Positions 24,490-37,328 of a stretch of 64,000 bases of DNA are shown here, piece by piece. Under the pieces are notes generated by a model, which saw nothing but the letters and a program-made list of their open reading frames with translations, had not been told where the DNA came from and did not search any database. The stretch comes from Sipunculus nudus. Its lineage: Eukaryota; Annelida; Sipuncula; Golfingiida; Sipunculidae. Each line of letters opens with the position of its first letter. Position 1 is the first letter of the stretch. Both the position numbers and the translations under genes were made by a program. The stretch is taken from assembly GCA_026874595.1 (NCBI GenBank), contig CM049307.1:75864643-75928642 (forward strand), given 5' to 3'.

Positions 24490-27265
24490 AATGGTGAGAA
24501 GAAAGTATTTCTTTCCTTCTGGGAACAAAATATTTCTTCCCTTGCCTTTCTCTCCCTCAGGGAAGGTTGTGCAAACCCTGAATGAGGATGCAAGGATCAT
24601 TCTGTTTCCTGTTGGGTAACTTTAAACTAATACTGATTTCAATGAAATTTTTTTGGAGTGATTCTTGATCAATTTAATTAAATTGTATATGTGGTTTGAA
24701 TTATATTCCGCACTAGCTGAGGTAGGTGTTCTCAAGGGAAACATTTACCAGTTTTATTTACAAAGAAGTCCCGTGCCTGATTAACAAATGCCACTCTCAG
24801 GAGGAAATTATTGTAAAAAACCCAGTGACATTGCACTTTAAGACCATATGTAAATGACTGTTCAAATATTGTTAACATAGGAATTTAATCAAATAAAACT
24901 TCCATGTGCCATTTCATCCTGCAGTTAAACTAGGGCAGAAACAATATCACTTAACATGAACTTCTCATATCTAATCTACACTGCCCATGCAGGGTTTTGA
25001 ATCACTTCTTATCCATATGCCTCTTTATCAGCTGAATGACATACGGATAGTATAACAAATTCAAAACCTTTTACTTTATTCACCTAAACACCTCATAAGC
25101 TCAAATATACAGGACTTAGTATTAAACCATTCTGGTACATACAGTTTCTTGTGTAAACAAATTTTAAGCTTCAACATACAGGAAAACCAGAACATTAAGT
25201 TAAATTGATGCACGAGTATTTTAAAGATTATACAACCCTATCTCTCCAATGGGCTTACCCACCAGAAGCCCATACATACAGAATCATTTTCTGTATATCC
25301 AGCTCATGCATATATCTTTCATTAGCTCATCCACTGTTATGAAATCTGTCCTTGTGTGTGTATGGCAATAATTTACACTATCTTTACATGGAGAGATGAG
25401 ACTAAAGACTACCATATTTAATACAACCTAATCAGATACTGTGGAAAAGTTTAACTTTTAGACTAAGATACTGAAATACAAAACATAATTTATCACAGCC
25501 AGCCATAGATACTGCTGCACAGGTTTCAACTGAGAAAACAGAATATTTACCACAGCACTGTTATGGACACTATGGATTGGATGGTATAAAATACTGTATT
25601 ACACATACCTCAAGGCTTTCAAAGAGCATAAAATTATGTCACTAAATCAAGCTCAGTGGCACAAGGGGTAAATTTGCATAAAAAGTCTATCAAAGCTTAA
25701 AATACACATGTACTCAGCACATAAAGCAGTCTGCCACAGCCTGAATGACAGCCTGCTGTCAGTGCTCATGAGCTGAAAACAAAAGTGAAGGGCATGTGCA
25801 TATGTTTCTGCCTGTCTGACACACTACATTGTAACTTCTTCCGAGTCAACCTATATTTAGATGACAAATGTTCTAAATCTGTGGCTAGAATTAGATTAAA
25901 GATAAAAATATAAAGATGTGCAAAGGGCAGACTGTTTATCAACAGCAGGAATATGATATGAACTATTTACACCAAGCACAGACATATCATAAACACCTTA
26001 GTGCTTGCAAATCATGAATATATAAATTCTGGTTAACAAAGACCCAGTATCGTAAATAAATGTGTCATCATAAATCACAAGTGCCCGTAACAGTAAACAA
26101 TGCAAAGATTATGGACCAGCTGGAGAATGGATGAAAATAGTAAATGTTTCTTTTTTAACTGCACATTCCCTTACTACAGATTAAAAAGTTTCTCCAACAT
26201 AGGTGGAGGCAGAACATAATAATTATGCAAAGTATACAGAATATTTCAGGTTTTCAGTATATATAGTACATTTCAGTAATTTATATAGTTGAATATTTGA
26301 AATATACATGTCTTCTTGGATAATATATGTCTCTAATGTAATGATGCTTAGGCTATAATATACTGTATACATATAACAGGTGCATTTTCTGGATGCCAAC
26401 AAGTACTAAAGTCAAGCCACACAAAGGGGTTACCCCCCTCATATAAAAGCCAACCCAAAACTGTGCAAGGTAAGACAAAATCCCATGGCCTACCCTCATC
26501 CAATGTCTACAAATTTACTGCCACATACAGGAGCACAATAATAGGTTATTTTGTTCTGACACATAATCAAATGTATCTGATAGATAACAGGTGTTAAAAT
26601 GCCTTATCTGTTGAAGCACGATTTGTCAGAAATGTTACCTTCAGTGTTCCTTATGGCTGGAGAACAGCTAGTGAATAAAAATTGATCATTAATCTATACA
26701 TCTCTTAGTCTCATTCTTACATCCAGTACTATAAATTAAAACAAATGTTTACTGTTATATTATATTTAAGCAGTAAAATAAAAATATTTATGTTTAATGT
26801 TGTGAAATAATTAAGCAAGTTAACACTATGCCTCCAAAATGTAAATATTACATGCATATTTTATATTTTTATAAATACAAATAAAAGTGTTGCAGATTAT
26901 AAGGGTTTTTGTCCTGCTGGGCACTATAAGGAGAGGGCTTTTGTCGAGAGGTGTTGTCTATATGTGCTCTTGTCTGAGTGGTCTTTTGCCTGTTACCCAT
27001 ATTAATATTATTATCCCCATTCTTCACTTTAATGTAAATCCAACTATAAATAACAGTCTTTATGATTGATGATTGTATGGAACTCAAATCACGTCATCAT
27101 ACCATGACTAAAATTTGATCAGGCCCTCCATGCCTGTATTATAATACCAGATATACATAGTACACAACTTATCGGTCATACTCATATATATACAACAGAC
27201 TTAGGGATCACATTTCAAACACAGATGGGGCATTACATGCAGAATTACAATGTACCTGGCATACA
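24490..27265. other. Non-coding intronic stretch
   Basis: No exon or mobile element recognised on either strand. Confidence 0.4.
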
Positions 27266-27270
27266 TCATG

Positions 27271-27481
27271 TATATGTTGGAGCCCAGATCCAAATCAAGT
27301 CAAGTTTAGAACTAACCTAGTCCAGATCATGATTGGGATCTGGACCAAGCCAATTCAAAACTGGACTAGTCAGGATTGTGATTAGAATCTGGACTAGGCC
27401 AAATCAAAATCCTCCTCAATTTAATTCTGGTCTAGGCTGATTCAAAACTGGACTAGATTTAGATCTGGGCTCCAACATATA
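27271..27481. mobile_element. 211-bp MITE with perfect 20-bp inverted termini
   Basis: Left end TATATGTTGGAGCCCAGATC (27271-27290) is the exact reverse complement of the right end (27462-27481). The interior is built of repeated ATCTGGACTAG/CTAGTCCAGAT-like words on both strands, so the whole element can fold. TA-type ends suggest a Tc1/mariner-like helper, which is inference. Confidence 0.82.
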
Positions 27482-27484
27482 ATG

Positions 27485-29456
27485 ATATATTCATTGTAGG
27501 AACCAAATGTTGGCACATTTTATATAGAAATTAGAAATGACCAGGGGAGTATAATAAGATTCTCAAGTGTGAAGCAGATATGTGTGTATTTAAAGATTCC
27601 TGTATGGTACTGGTAGCTGTAGGTATATAGATTTTGTATTTATAAGTGGAAATACAGTTAAACTGTGATATCTGATTTAAGAAGAATCTACCAGAAACCA
27701 CTTTTTTTCATTCAGCAAAGTGTTTCTGATCTTAATATTACTATTAATATTACTCTAATATTACTGTACCCATAACCTAGTATAGAGCCAAGACAAGTTA
27801 AAGTCATTGACCATATATGTAAACAGTATAGGCAATATCAAGTTAAAAAAGATGGATTTATTGTTTTTTTATACAAAGGGTTACTTTGTCACAAAAACAA
27901 TTTAGTTACAATTAACAGAATACTTTTTTTATTCAAATTCTTAAACAGTATATAAATAAACACACCTATTGCTGCTTCATGGTTAGCAGAATTTCAAATG
28001 AATTATGTTTAACAAAAATAATTAAAAGCCTAGGCTCTTATTAGAGGGCAGACTGCACTGGTTGGACCTGCTCTTGTTCAGACAGTGGGTCATGCATGCT
28101 TACACTTGTGACAGCCAACTCTAAACCCTACTCTAGTATTACACAAGGTTTATACCAACATGGCAAGATATGTTCACAGAAATTTACCGAATTGTTACAA
28201 GAAAATTATAGTAATCTATTAAATCTAACAAAATCAACATGATCAATTTTCACAATATCCACACAGCTATAACATACACATAATGATAGCTCTTTCCTCC
28301 TGACCCACTCTTTGTTTTTATTCTGTCAATTGCATTTACGATATAGCTTTGTCAAATTCTTTTTTATATTGACAGCTGGGGTACAAGTTAAAAATGGACT
28401 ACATAATTTAACCATAAAAATTTTCCAACTGACATATACAAATGCACTGTGATACTTCTTGAAGGCAATATCTGTTTAACAGACTCTGGGGCAAAAAGAG
28501 CATATATGAGGACAATAAATATTTATAATTTATTAATCACTGTTTATTTAGATATGTGAATTCTGCAAACTTCAGGAAGGATACAATTTGTTGGCATTCT
28601 TGGATAGGTGCTCATGAACAGGAAAAAGTTTACTCCAATTTAAGTTATTCACAAATTAGGGAACATAACTGAGACCTTGCTCTTTACAAAGAAAAGGAAT
28701 TATCAAAATTTTGTATTGCTATCATGCCAAGGTAAATGATCAAGTATTTCAGTATGGGCATAACACTGTTCTATGTACATAGTTTCCACCTACTAATCCC
28801 CATTAGGGCTGTTTATATAGATCTGTGATCGAAAGACTGATATTTCTCATGTAGAATAAAAACACCTTTTACTTTACTATATATGTAGAATACTATCATT
28901 TATACAAAAAAGGATGTTGTCTTGTAAAATCAAAAGAAAGGTTACAATACAAATGTCCAGCGAGTTTTGACCTTTCAGATTATGGCAAGTTTGAGCAGTT
29001 TGCAGTGGGTCCAGCAGATCCCAATTGATAATTCCATATTTACATGTTACCAAAAATGAAATGCCTTCTGTCAGAGTATAGAAATATAAAAACTACTGAT
29101 ATACTTTGGTCCTTGTAGCACCCTTATTCAACCTACAAACATAAAATCCAAAGAAATTCTTTGTCTAAGTCTGATTTATTGATTAATCTCTCTATGTTTA
29201 CTGGACAGATCATGACAACATGTTATAGAACATACAGATCATGTAAAGTATGGACTCATAGTACATTTATTCTACTAGTATGTTTTGTTAACTAAGTATA
29301 TCAATAGCAGAAAAATCCATGAATAGTTTTATGGTTTTGATAAATAAGTTTTCTCTTATCATACCTCAAAACCAGACAAATATATACACCTGTTCTTAAA
29401 ACAAATATTCCAGTATATTAAATTCATAACAAGGTGACTTCAGAAAAAAATACAAA

Positions 29457-29506
<50 letters not shown>

Positions 29507-29990
29507 AAACTGATTCTATTTCTATGACTGTTGAATTTGACACAGAATTATAAGATTATCCAAAAAAATGCTTTCAAAATGTGAAATTTGTATATGAAAA
29601 TCTAAAGTAAAGATCTATGAACTTTAATTTTTCCTGTACAATAAACATTTAAAACTAAAATGGGATCCTACGCTATAGTAACTGTAAACTCGATATCAAC
29701 ACTGACAACATATATGCATTTGGTAATTGCAAATGTGGTTTCAGGAACCACAAATATGTCCCCCTAAGGTTCATTCATCCCGGAAAACAATACCTGTAAG
29801 GGGAGGAAGAAAGAGGACTTGGAGTTCCGGATATCATAGGACCTGTCATATCAAATTAAAAGCGGCTCATCAAAGCAGACGACAGTAGCTCAAAAGACCT
29901 GTGGCCATTGACAGAATGGACTGAATACTCAGACCTTGCAGTTGGTGGCAAACAAGTTAAAAATGACTGAAGCAGCAAGCGAATTTAACA
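27485..29990. other. Non-coding stretch with (TA)n
   Basis: A pure TA dinucleotide tract fills 29464-29500. Nothing else recognised. Confidence 0.45.
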
Positions 29991-30022
29991 CTGAATATGT
30001 GCAATGTGAGTTGTTTACTTAC

Positions 30023-30172
30023 AGTAGGCCAACCCTGTGACAGTATTGCGTCGGACTGGGACCGTATTTATTTACAAAATGTGTTGATAATATGGTCTCG
30101 CTCTGCACCTGTCACTGTTTTTGTCGGGTCATCTGAGGTCACCCTCACATCGCCTGATTGGTCAATGACGTA
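30023..30172 (-). promoter_or_regulatory. Candidate CYBC1 promoter and untranslated first exon
   Basis: On the minus strand a CRE-like TACGTCA (30172-30166) is followed directly by a CCAAT box (ACCAAT, about 30162-30157), then about 130 bp of relatively G+C-rich unique sequence, then a consensus donor CTACT|GTAAGT (GT at 30022-30021). This is the arrangement expected for the leader exon that the acceptor at 9668 requires, and the surroundings are much more A/T-rich. No transcript evidence is available; the link to CYBC1 is by position and splice-site logic. Confidence 0.38.
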
Positions 30173-30408
30173 TATTTGTCATATACAGTAATAGTTATTC
30201 AATCACCTGGGTGTCTTTTTAATGCACATATATGTCTGTACACATGAATGTTTGTATATACGGCACAGACATATGAATTATATATAAACCTAAACGTAAA
30301 CACATGTCAAACATACCTCCAAAAAAACATATTGAAAAAATGGTTTGTAGTGTTTGACCAAAAAAGACATCGTCCAAAACGTGAACGTCTTATGTCAGAC
30401 GTTGGAGA

Positions 30409-30436
30409 CTCTCTCTCTCTCTCTCTCTCTCTCTCT
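30409..30436. repeat. (CT)n microsatellite
   Basis: Uninterrupted CT dinucleotides next to the proposed promoter zone. Confidence 0.9.
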
Positions 30437-31009
30437 ACACGCGCGTTATGTGACCATATTAAGTTAAATGCATGCATATCAAAGAAAATAACACATTATA
30501 CACTGCACGCATTCTAAATCTCATTCATTCAACCGCTGCTTTGTATAGCAAGTTTCTTCGGGTTTCGACAAGGGTGGCACATTGTGCATCCCATTCGAAG
30601 TTTAAACCCGTGACACCCCGCTCTCGATGGTCTGATTCCTGGCCCTGTGCCAGAACCAGTGTAATCAGACCGACGAGATGATTGAATATACATACAGTAT
30701 TTAAAAAAATCTGATTTACCCCTGATTCAAGTCAGGCTTCAAAAAGAGACTTTTTAAATAAAAAAAACTCACTTATATAATTACCAAAGAAAATTTTAAT
30801 TTATATTTACATTGAAAGTGTTGGCTTTCTTTTGTCTCTAACTACCTGCCCCACTTACTACTAAAATTGATTGACATTATGCACCACAATATGGAGAAAA
30901 TTTGTGATAAGTAAAGAAAAACTTTATCAGTAGATATTATTTTATTCAGAAGAATTTATTAAAGTTCATAATTCCACTTAATGAGAAACACCTGCTTTAT
31001 TTTTAATCC

Positions 31010-31370
31010 CCACCTGGAGGGTATGCTTTCATTACCGTTCGCGTTTAGTGTTTTGGTGTATTTGTTCACATTATAACTCACGCAATCAATAATGGAATCC
31101 CATGCAACTTTCAGGGCATTCCGGGAATGGGTCAGTGATGAATCGATTAGATTTAGGTGCAGATCCAGCTCATGATCCGGATTCAGAAACGTCATCAAAG
31201 AATATTCACAAATGTATATATAGTCACTTATGCACGAATTAACCTGGCCGAATAAGTGAATGCAAACACAGTTTTTGGAGCATCCCAAAATAGAGACCCC
31301 CCCCCGCTCCAAAAAAAACAACACACACACACACATGCATGATGGGGGCTTGCATTCCTTAGAATGCAGA
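31010..31370 (-). repeat. Dispersed repeat A copy
   Basis: Same family and orientation as 14265-14601, with GGGCATTCCGGGAATGGGTC, GATCCGGATTCAGAAACGTC, AATATTCACAAA and the terminal GGCTTGCATTCCTTAGAATG. A C-tract and an ACACACAC tract lie inside. Confidence 0.7.
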
Positions 31371-31374
31371 TGTC

Positions 31375-32165
31375 CAGTTCTCTTTTTTTTCAAATCTTAT
31401 TTAATTTAGTTAAATGTTGTGCTGCATATTTGACAAAACGTTTTGACTATAAAGTTAGTTAAATTTTAACAATATTATAGATATAAGTGGTCGGAATTCG
31501 TTGTAAAATTACGTTAGATGTTTGAAAGAATGCAAACGCTATATGATCGATTATTAATCGATTATTTTATGTTATAATTATAGAACTATACATAAAATGT
31601 TGACCAAGTGAATTCAGTGTCTTATTAATCATGTTTAAAGTCTGAGGTAATTGCCGAGTTCGCCGCACGAGGCTCAGTTAAAATGAAGTTCGTTACTTTT
31701 TGTCCCGTTTTCTTATTTCTCTGACTAGATTAGAATATTTTCTTTTAAGTTAAGAAGTTACAGATCGAGGGTTTTTTTGCATGAACATACTTAATCGTTT
31801 GTTATAGATTATCTAAATATTCATTAAATTTAATCGATTGTAAAAGAAAACGACCAGTCATAGAATAGATCGATTGATTGGTACACCAATAATTAATAAA
31901 TATGCACGTAAACCTAGTCTTATTTGGCCCTGTGCCTCAGTATCGGATAACAAAAGAAGAATCCGGAGCCGTGCACAGAATTCACTTAATATCTATTCAA
32001 AAAGACGAAAACAAAACATTGCTAATTTGCTAGCAAGCAGACAATCTCTTTAATACTTGTTCGCTTCTATAATTCGGCAGGGACAAACAATTGCCCCATC
32101 TGGGAAAGCACAGATAATATTAAAAAAAAAGGTTTATTTTGGTGATCATAATGGTAGACCACCAT
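31375..32165. other. Non-coding stretch between the divergent genes
   Basis: ATCGATTATTAATCGATT-type palindromes around 31545-31565; otherwise nothing recognised. Confidence 0.4.
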
Positions 32166-32167
32166 CA

Positions 32168-32638
32168 TTTAAAGGTGCCCAATCACCTACTTTTTGAAAA
32201 GAGATTTATGTGATTTCTGGCTTTCTCTGTGTACATTTTAATGATCTAAGGGTTATTTTGGTCGTGAAAAGTTCTTATAAGGCCTCTGTGAAGAATGTGT
32301 GAATTTGTTTATCAGCAACATGTTTGTAAACACAGCAATGTTGACAAACAGAAAAACATGTGACCTAAGGTGGTAGGTTGCATATATGCGGAGGTAGAAA
32401 GGTCACTTGTTGCAAAACGCCATTTGCAAAGCTCTGGCTTATTTGAATTGCTGTTAGATGCCCTTGTTGAATTTGATTTGATTATTTTGGCGGGTGCCTG
32501 CATATTATAAACACATTGATATAGACAAACCAAGCAGGCTGTGTGTGGTGATATCCACGTTTTCTGGCCTATTTTTATAAAAGCTCCAAGGGATTTTTTT
32601 AGTTTATTACGTCACATAGGTGATTGGGCCCCTTTAAA
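32168..32638. mobile_element. 471-bp MITE with 22-bp inverted termini
   Basis: Left TTTAAAGGTGCCCAATCACC and right (reverse complement) TTTAAAGGGGCCCAATCACC differ at one base. No ORF of note inside. It sits about 100 bp upstream of the proposed HEXD promoter. Confidence 0.78.
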
Positions 32639-32739
32639 GGAATGTTCTTTGAACGTTAATAACTTTAAAACTAGATTATTCCATCAAAATTCGTTCATAA
32701 CTTTTGAATAACGTTGAGAAACCAGCCAGCCAACAAACG

Positions 32740-32930
32740 GCGCCAGGAACATGACGTACGCAGTCCATGGCCGCAGTTGTCAAAGCGCATCATGCCATAT
32801 CCGACATCCAGCCTCGGACGTCCAGCTTTTGACCCTACAGATCAAATGTAAACAAGTTGACATTAGTTCGCTGTCATATTGGCGCAGACCAAAACATCGG
32901 ACTTTGAACACAACATTTCCGGTCTTGCTG
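32740..32930 (+). promoter_or_regulatory. Candidate HEXD promoter and untranslated first exon
   Basis: An unusually CpG-rich patch for this window (GGCGCC, TGACGTACGC, GGCGCAGACC) ends in an ETS-like ACATTTCCGG and a consensus donor TTGCT|GTGAGT (GT at 32930). The HEXD start-codon exon opens with an acceptor (GTTGCAG at 38602), so an upstream leader exon must exist, and this is the best-looking site between 30 kb and that exon. The assignment rests on position and motifs only. Confidence 0.35.
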
Positions 32931-33112
32931 TGAGTGACAGGTTGTACGCCCATCGCAGATATATAGAGGTATATCGGATTTTACCGAGAGCGGTGGTTAT
33001 TTGGTTTTAATTATTTCTAGTATAGAGGGAAGAGGTGACCTATAGGGTCGTGGTAGGCGATAATACAAGTTTTAAGCAACATTGATATTGATGATAGGGG
33101 AACACTGGCATT

Positions 33113-35266
33113 AAATAAAACTCGGAAGTCGGAAGCCTTCGGAAGTCGGAAGCCGTTATATTTTTTATTATAATTTTAAAAATAACGAACAAATCGACAA
33201 GTTTTTGTGTTAAAACGGAAGATATAGACACCCTTTTTCATACCAGAAAGTTTCAAAGATATATATTAACACATATGAAAATTAAAGCATAATTAATGCG
33301 TCGGAAGCCTCTCGGAAGTCATTCTGAAGTGACAGATGGTGCTCAAAATGCATAAAACTCGGAAGTCAAGCCACATTATACCAACCGACAACGACACAAA
33401 AAGGGTCTTGCATCAACCCAAATATTAATTTAGGTAATATTTATATATGTATTTGAACAAAATCAAAATGTATATAAATAACAAAATAATATATAAATTG
33501 ATATTGAAATGTAAAATATGAATATAAAATACTATAATAAAAAATAAAAAACCCATTATAATACAAAACGGTATTCTCTATTTTTTTCATTGAACAAATA
33601 CAAACATGATGCAAAATATAATTACATAATAACAAGTATATTAAAATGTATACACAATGTGTTAAATAACATATATAGATGACGATATAATTATATATTC
33701 ATTAATTCAACAGCGATATAATTTGATATTAAATTATATTATATGATAAAATATCATATATTATAAAAATACAATGTAATCAATATTCCTAAATTAGGTA
33801 AGACAAAGTTATATAAGTCAATATAAATTAATATATGAAATTAATATGAGTATTAATATATCCATTCATTTATGTGATAATTTATCCCCTCCACCTAGCG
33901 AGTTATTCTAACAAATAAAATGGATAACAAATGGCAGAAAAGATTTTAGGTGGCGATTCCTCCTATTAGTTTGTAACTGATTACAATTTATGTAATATTT
34001 CATTACGTTACCTTAAAGGCACACGCGTTTCCTTGTCCTTATTGCCTGATCTTTAGTTAGCATAAACATTTTATGAAGCTGTTCTTAAAATGTTTCCAAA
34101 AAGAATGTGGCTTTAAAGTGTAAAATTAAAAAAAAAGTTCTATGGAATCATATAATAATGTAATATCCTTCCTACATAAATTATTTTAAGCTAAAATTAA
34201 AATATAAAGATACTGTTATAATTTATATCAATGTTTTTGCAACATCACATGCCTTTTTTTTAAATCTTTCATAGTTATATGTAGTTTTACATATTTTTAA
34301 ATTTTCGAAATATTTTGGAAGTGTTTTTATAATGTTTTCTGCAAATTGTCTGTGCAATGTTCTAAAAATGTTTCCTGATACGTTGGGTGATTAGTATTCA
34401 GCAAGCCTTGGAGAGTTATATGCGTTCCATATAAAGCATCCTAATGCATGGATAAAATTTAGTTTCATTTATATTGTATATAGCACCCTAATGGATAAAA
34501 TAAATTAGTTTTATTATTACAAAACTGAATGGACTTTTCTTACGGTTTTACCAGCTTCTGCAAGGCTGCGACAGTTTGATACTTTTTTACATTAATATAA
34601 AAATTTATGTATTTTATCAAATATTTGAATAGTATTATATATGTAAAATTATTATAATACAAATAAATATTAAGTTATACTTATTTTTTTATATGATATA
34701 ATATTCTATTCTAAAAGAATTATTACACCATTTTGATAAAATTACGAAATTTAAAATGCTTTTATATTTTATTTATAAAAAATAACATTCCATATTAAAA
34801 TATTACGTCACGAGATGATATATAATGTATTACATTTGAATGTATATTTCAACATTTATTTTTTTTTTATATTTTATATATCATTATGTTTAATTAGTAA
34901 TATACATTATGATTTTATCCAAATACATAAATATCACTTTAATCAAAATCTGGAATTATGCAAGACTTTTTCTGTGTCATTGTCGGTTGGTGCTATGGTC
35001 TTGACTTCCGAGTTCTATGCATTTTGAGCATCATCTGACACCTCAGGATGACTTCCGAGAGGCTTCCGACGCATTAAAAATGCTTTAATTTTCATATATG
35101 GGAATATACGTTTGTGCAACTTCCTGGTTTTGCAAAGGGGGTCTATATCTTACATTTTAACACGAAAAAGTGTTTGTATGATCGTTATTTTTAACATTAT
35201 ACTAAAAATTAAAACGGCTTCCGACTTCCGAAGGCTTCCGACTTCCGACTTCCGAGTTTTATTTAT
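33113..35266. mobile_element. Foldback element with ~310-bp terminal inverted repeats
   Basis: Left arm 33113-33420 and right arm 34951-35266 are inverted copies, roughly 80 percent alike. Both start AATAAAACTCGGAAGTCGG, carry clustered CGGAAGT/CTTCGGAAG words, share GCGTCGGAAGCCTCTCGGAA, and finish near CCAACCGACAA-GACACA. Between them is a 1.5-kb loop of nearly pure A/T with no transposase. It lies just inside the inferred first HEXD intron. Confidence 0.8.
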
Positions 35267-35761
35267 TGCCGGGAACACTTCTTATCAAGGGGAAATAGAA
35301 TGGTCATCCACCTCCCCCACCATGCCCATGGCTTTTGTTTTGTTTCCTAATGTCAAAAGAATTGGAGCTACTACAGAATACCTTGCACAATTTTGAGGCC
35401 GTTCAAAAAAAGTGAAAAAGTAATTATATTCTACTCCAACACCCCTGGCCATTGACCTAATTATTTGTGATATTTCTTTCAAATTTGCTTGTTCACAACT
35501 ACAAATTCACATTCAGAGATAATGTGGCAATTTATGATCATTTGAGTAAGTATGAAATGAACATATTTACTTTTCAAAGCCGGGCCAGTGGCAGTGTTGA
35601 AAGAGCTAGTCTTCTTTTATCCAGGGCAGCTGTGTATGTGACATAACAAATGTAAAGCCTACAAATACCATTGTGATGTCATCTCTGTATATTGTCAAAT
35701 ATGTAGTTCAAGATGGTCAACTCTGGCAATCATAGATATGTGTAATGCAGGGTATCTGCTT

Positions 35762-37328
35762 CAGAGTTGGGTCCAAAAGTACTTGTACTCTAAGTACTTA
35801 TACTCATGAGTACTATTTAGAATACTCAATACTTGTACTTGAGTACTTTCTTCAAAATACCCTAAGTACTCATACTAGTACTAGAGTTATATGTAAGTAC
35901 TCATAAAAAACAAGTACCTTTATAATTACTATTGAGTACTTCTGTATATGCACAACTAACCATAAAATTATATATATTATCACACAAATGATACATGCAT
36001 AAATACATCAAAATTAAGGAAACATTTAAAGGTAAGTGCTCTCTGTGGTTAACATGGTTTTTGGGTAAAAAACAAACACGAATTTCATGCACATAGCATT
36101 GACACAAGATTGGCAAACCATAGGGGATCACCCAGTTGCTCACCCATTCAAAAGCTGAGAAATGAGAGCCCAAGACTAAAATGGATGTGTGTATTGGAGC
36201 CCTGGCATGAGGCATATAAGATGAAACCCTCATCCAAATTAGTGTTGTACACTCAATCGTAGGTGTTAGGTATGCATGACTATTGGGTTGTTGGTGCCAG
36301 AGAGATACCTAACATGAAGATGAAATGTCTAATCACTGCTGGCTGGACAGTTATAATAGACTTCATCAGGGTAATTCCCATTACAAGTTCTTCCATAATC
36401 CTGCTGATGATATATGCCCTCTGCCCCCTCAGCCTTGTTACTTAATTGTAAGATAATGTGTGAAACTTACTCCTGGTACACCCAGTCACTCCATAGCCAG
36501 TGGCTCAAGCTCTTATTTACTCTCTCATCTATCACATTTTTTCTCTCTCTCAACTACTGGTATAAGGGATGAATTAGGATAAGGGACTCATAAGAGATCA
36601 TTACCGTCATACACATTGAATATATCAGCTTACTACATGTGGGCTTGCTTTATAGAATAATCATTTTTAAATAAAGCTTTTTTAAACATTACCTGTCAGT
36701 GATGAGATGATATTTAAACTGATTATAAATTTAATTAGACAATATTAAGAATGTAATTTGATTATATTTGTTATTGCAGAACTTAACTGTGACAACTTAT
36801 CACTTGATTTTCATTGTATGTGTAATCACAGGGGTGCTATCAATCGAATATTCACAGGGGAATCTATATTTCAGCTATTATTTATTAAAATATAAGCATG
36901 GGTGAATGATTGTTTTTTTAATTATTACAATGTCTAGCCAAAAAAATTATTTATTATTCTTATCAACAATTTCTTGCATTTTTTATTTATAATCAATCTC
37001 ACAATTATTATCAGATTGTTCAAAATTATTATTTTTATCTAAAAGTGAAATAACTCTTATGGCTTGTAATTTTTCTATTACATGTAAAAGAAGCAAATTG
37101 AGTTGACATTTCATAAGCTTCACCCTTTATAATATTATTATGACACCAAACAGATCTAGAAGACACTGATTTATTTTCACTCCACATCTTAGATTTAAGT
37201 GCTGAAAGTACTCATTAAAGAACTCATGAGAACATTTGGAGTACTCAGTAATCATACTCATATACTGTCATAAAAATGGCAAAAATACTTGTACTCAAGT
37301 ACTTTCATTGTACTCGGACACAACTCTC
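35762..37328. mobile_element. Non-autonomous hAT transposon with 8-bp target duplication
   Basis: Ends are CAGAGTTGGGTCC on the left and, reverse-complemented, GAGAGTTGTGTCC on the right; both are followed by AGTACTTGTACTC-type subterminal repeats (35780-35920 and 37200-37320). The flanks ATCTGCTT (35754-35761) and ATCTACTT (37329-37336) are an 8-bp target duplication with one mismatch, diagnostic of hAT. No intact transposase in the 1.57 kb. Confidence 0.85.

Noticed and set aside
35285-36233. ORFs at the left end of the hAT element as transposase remnants
   Set aside because: No DDE, BED or dimerisation motif visible in any frame.
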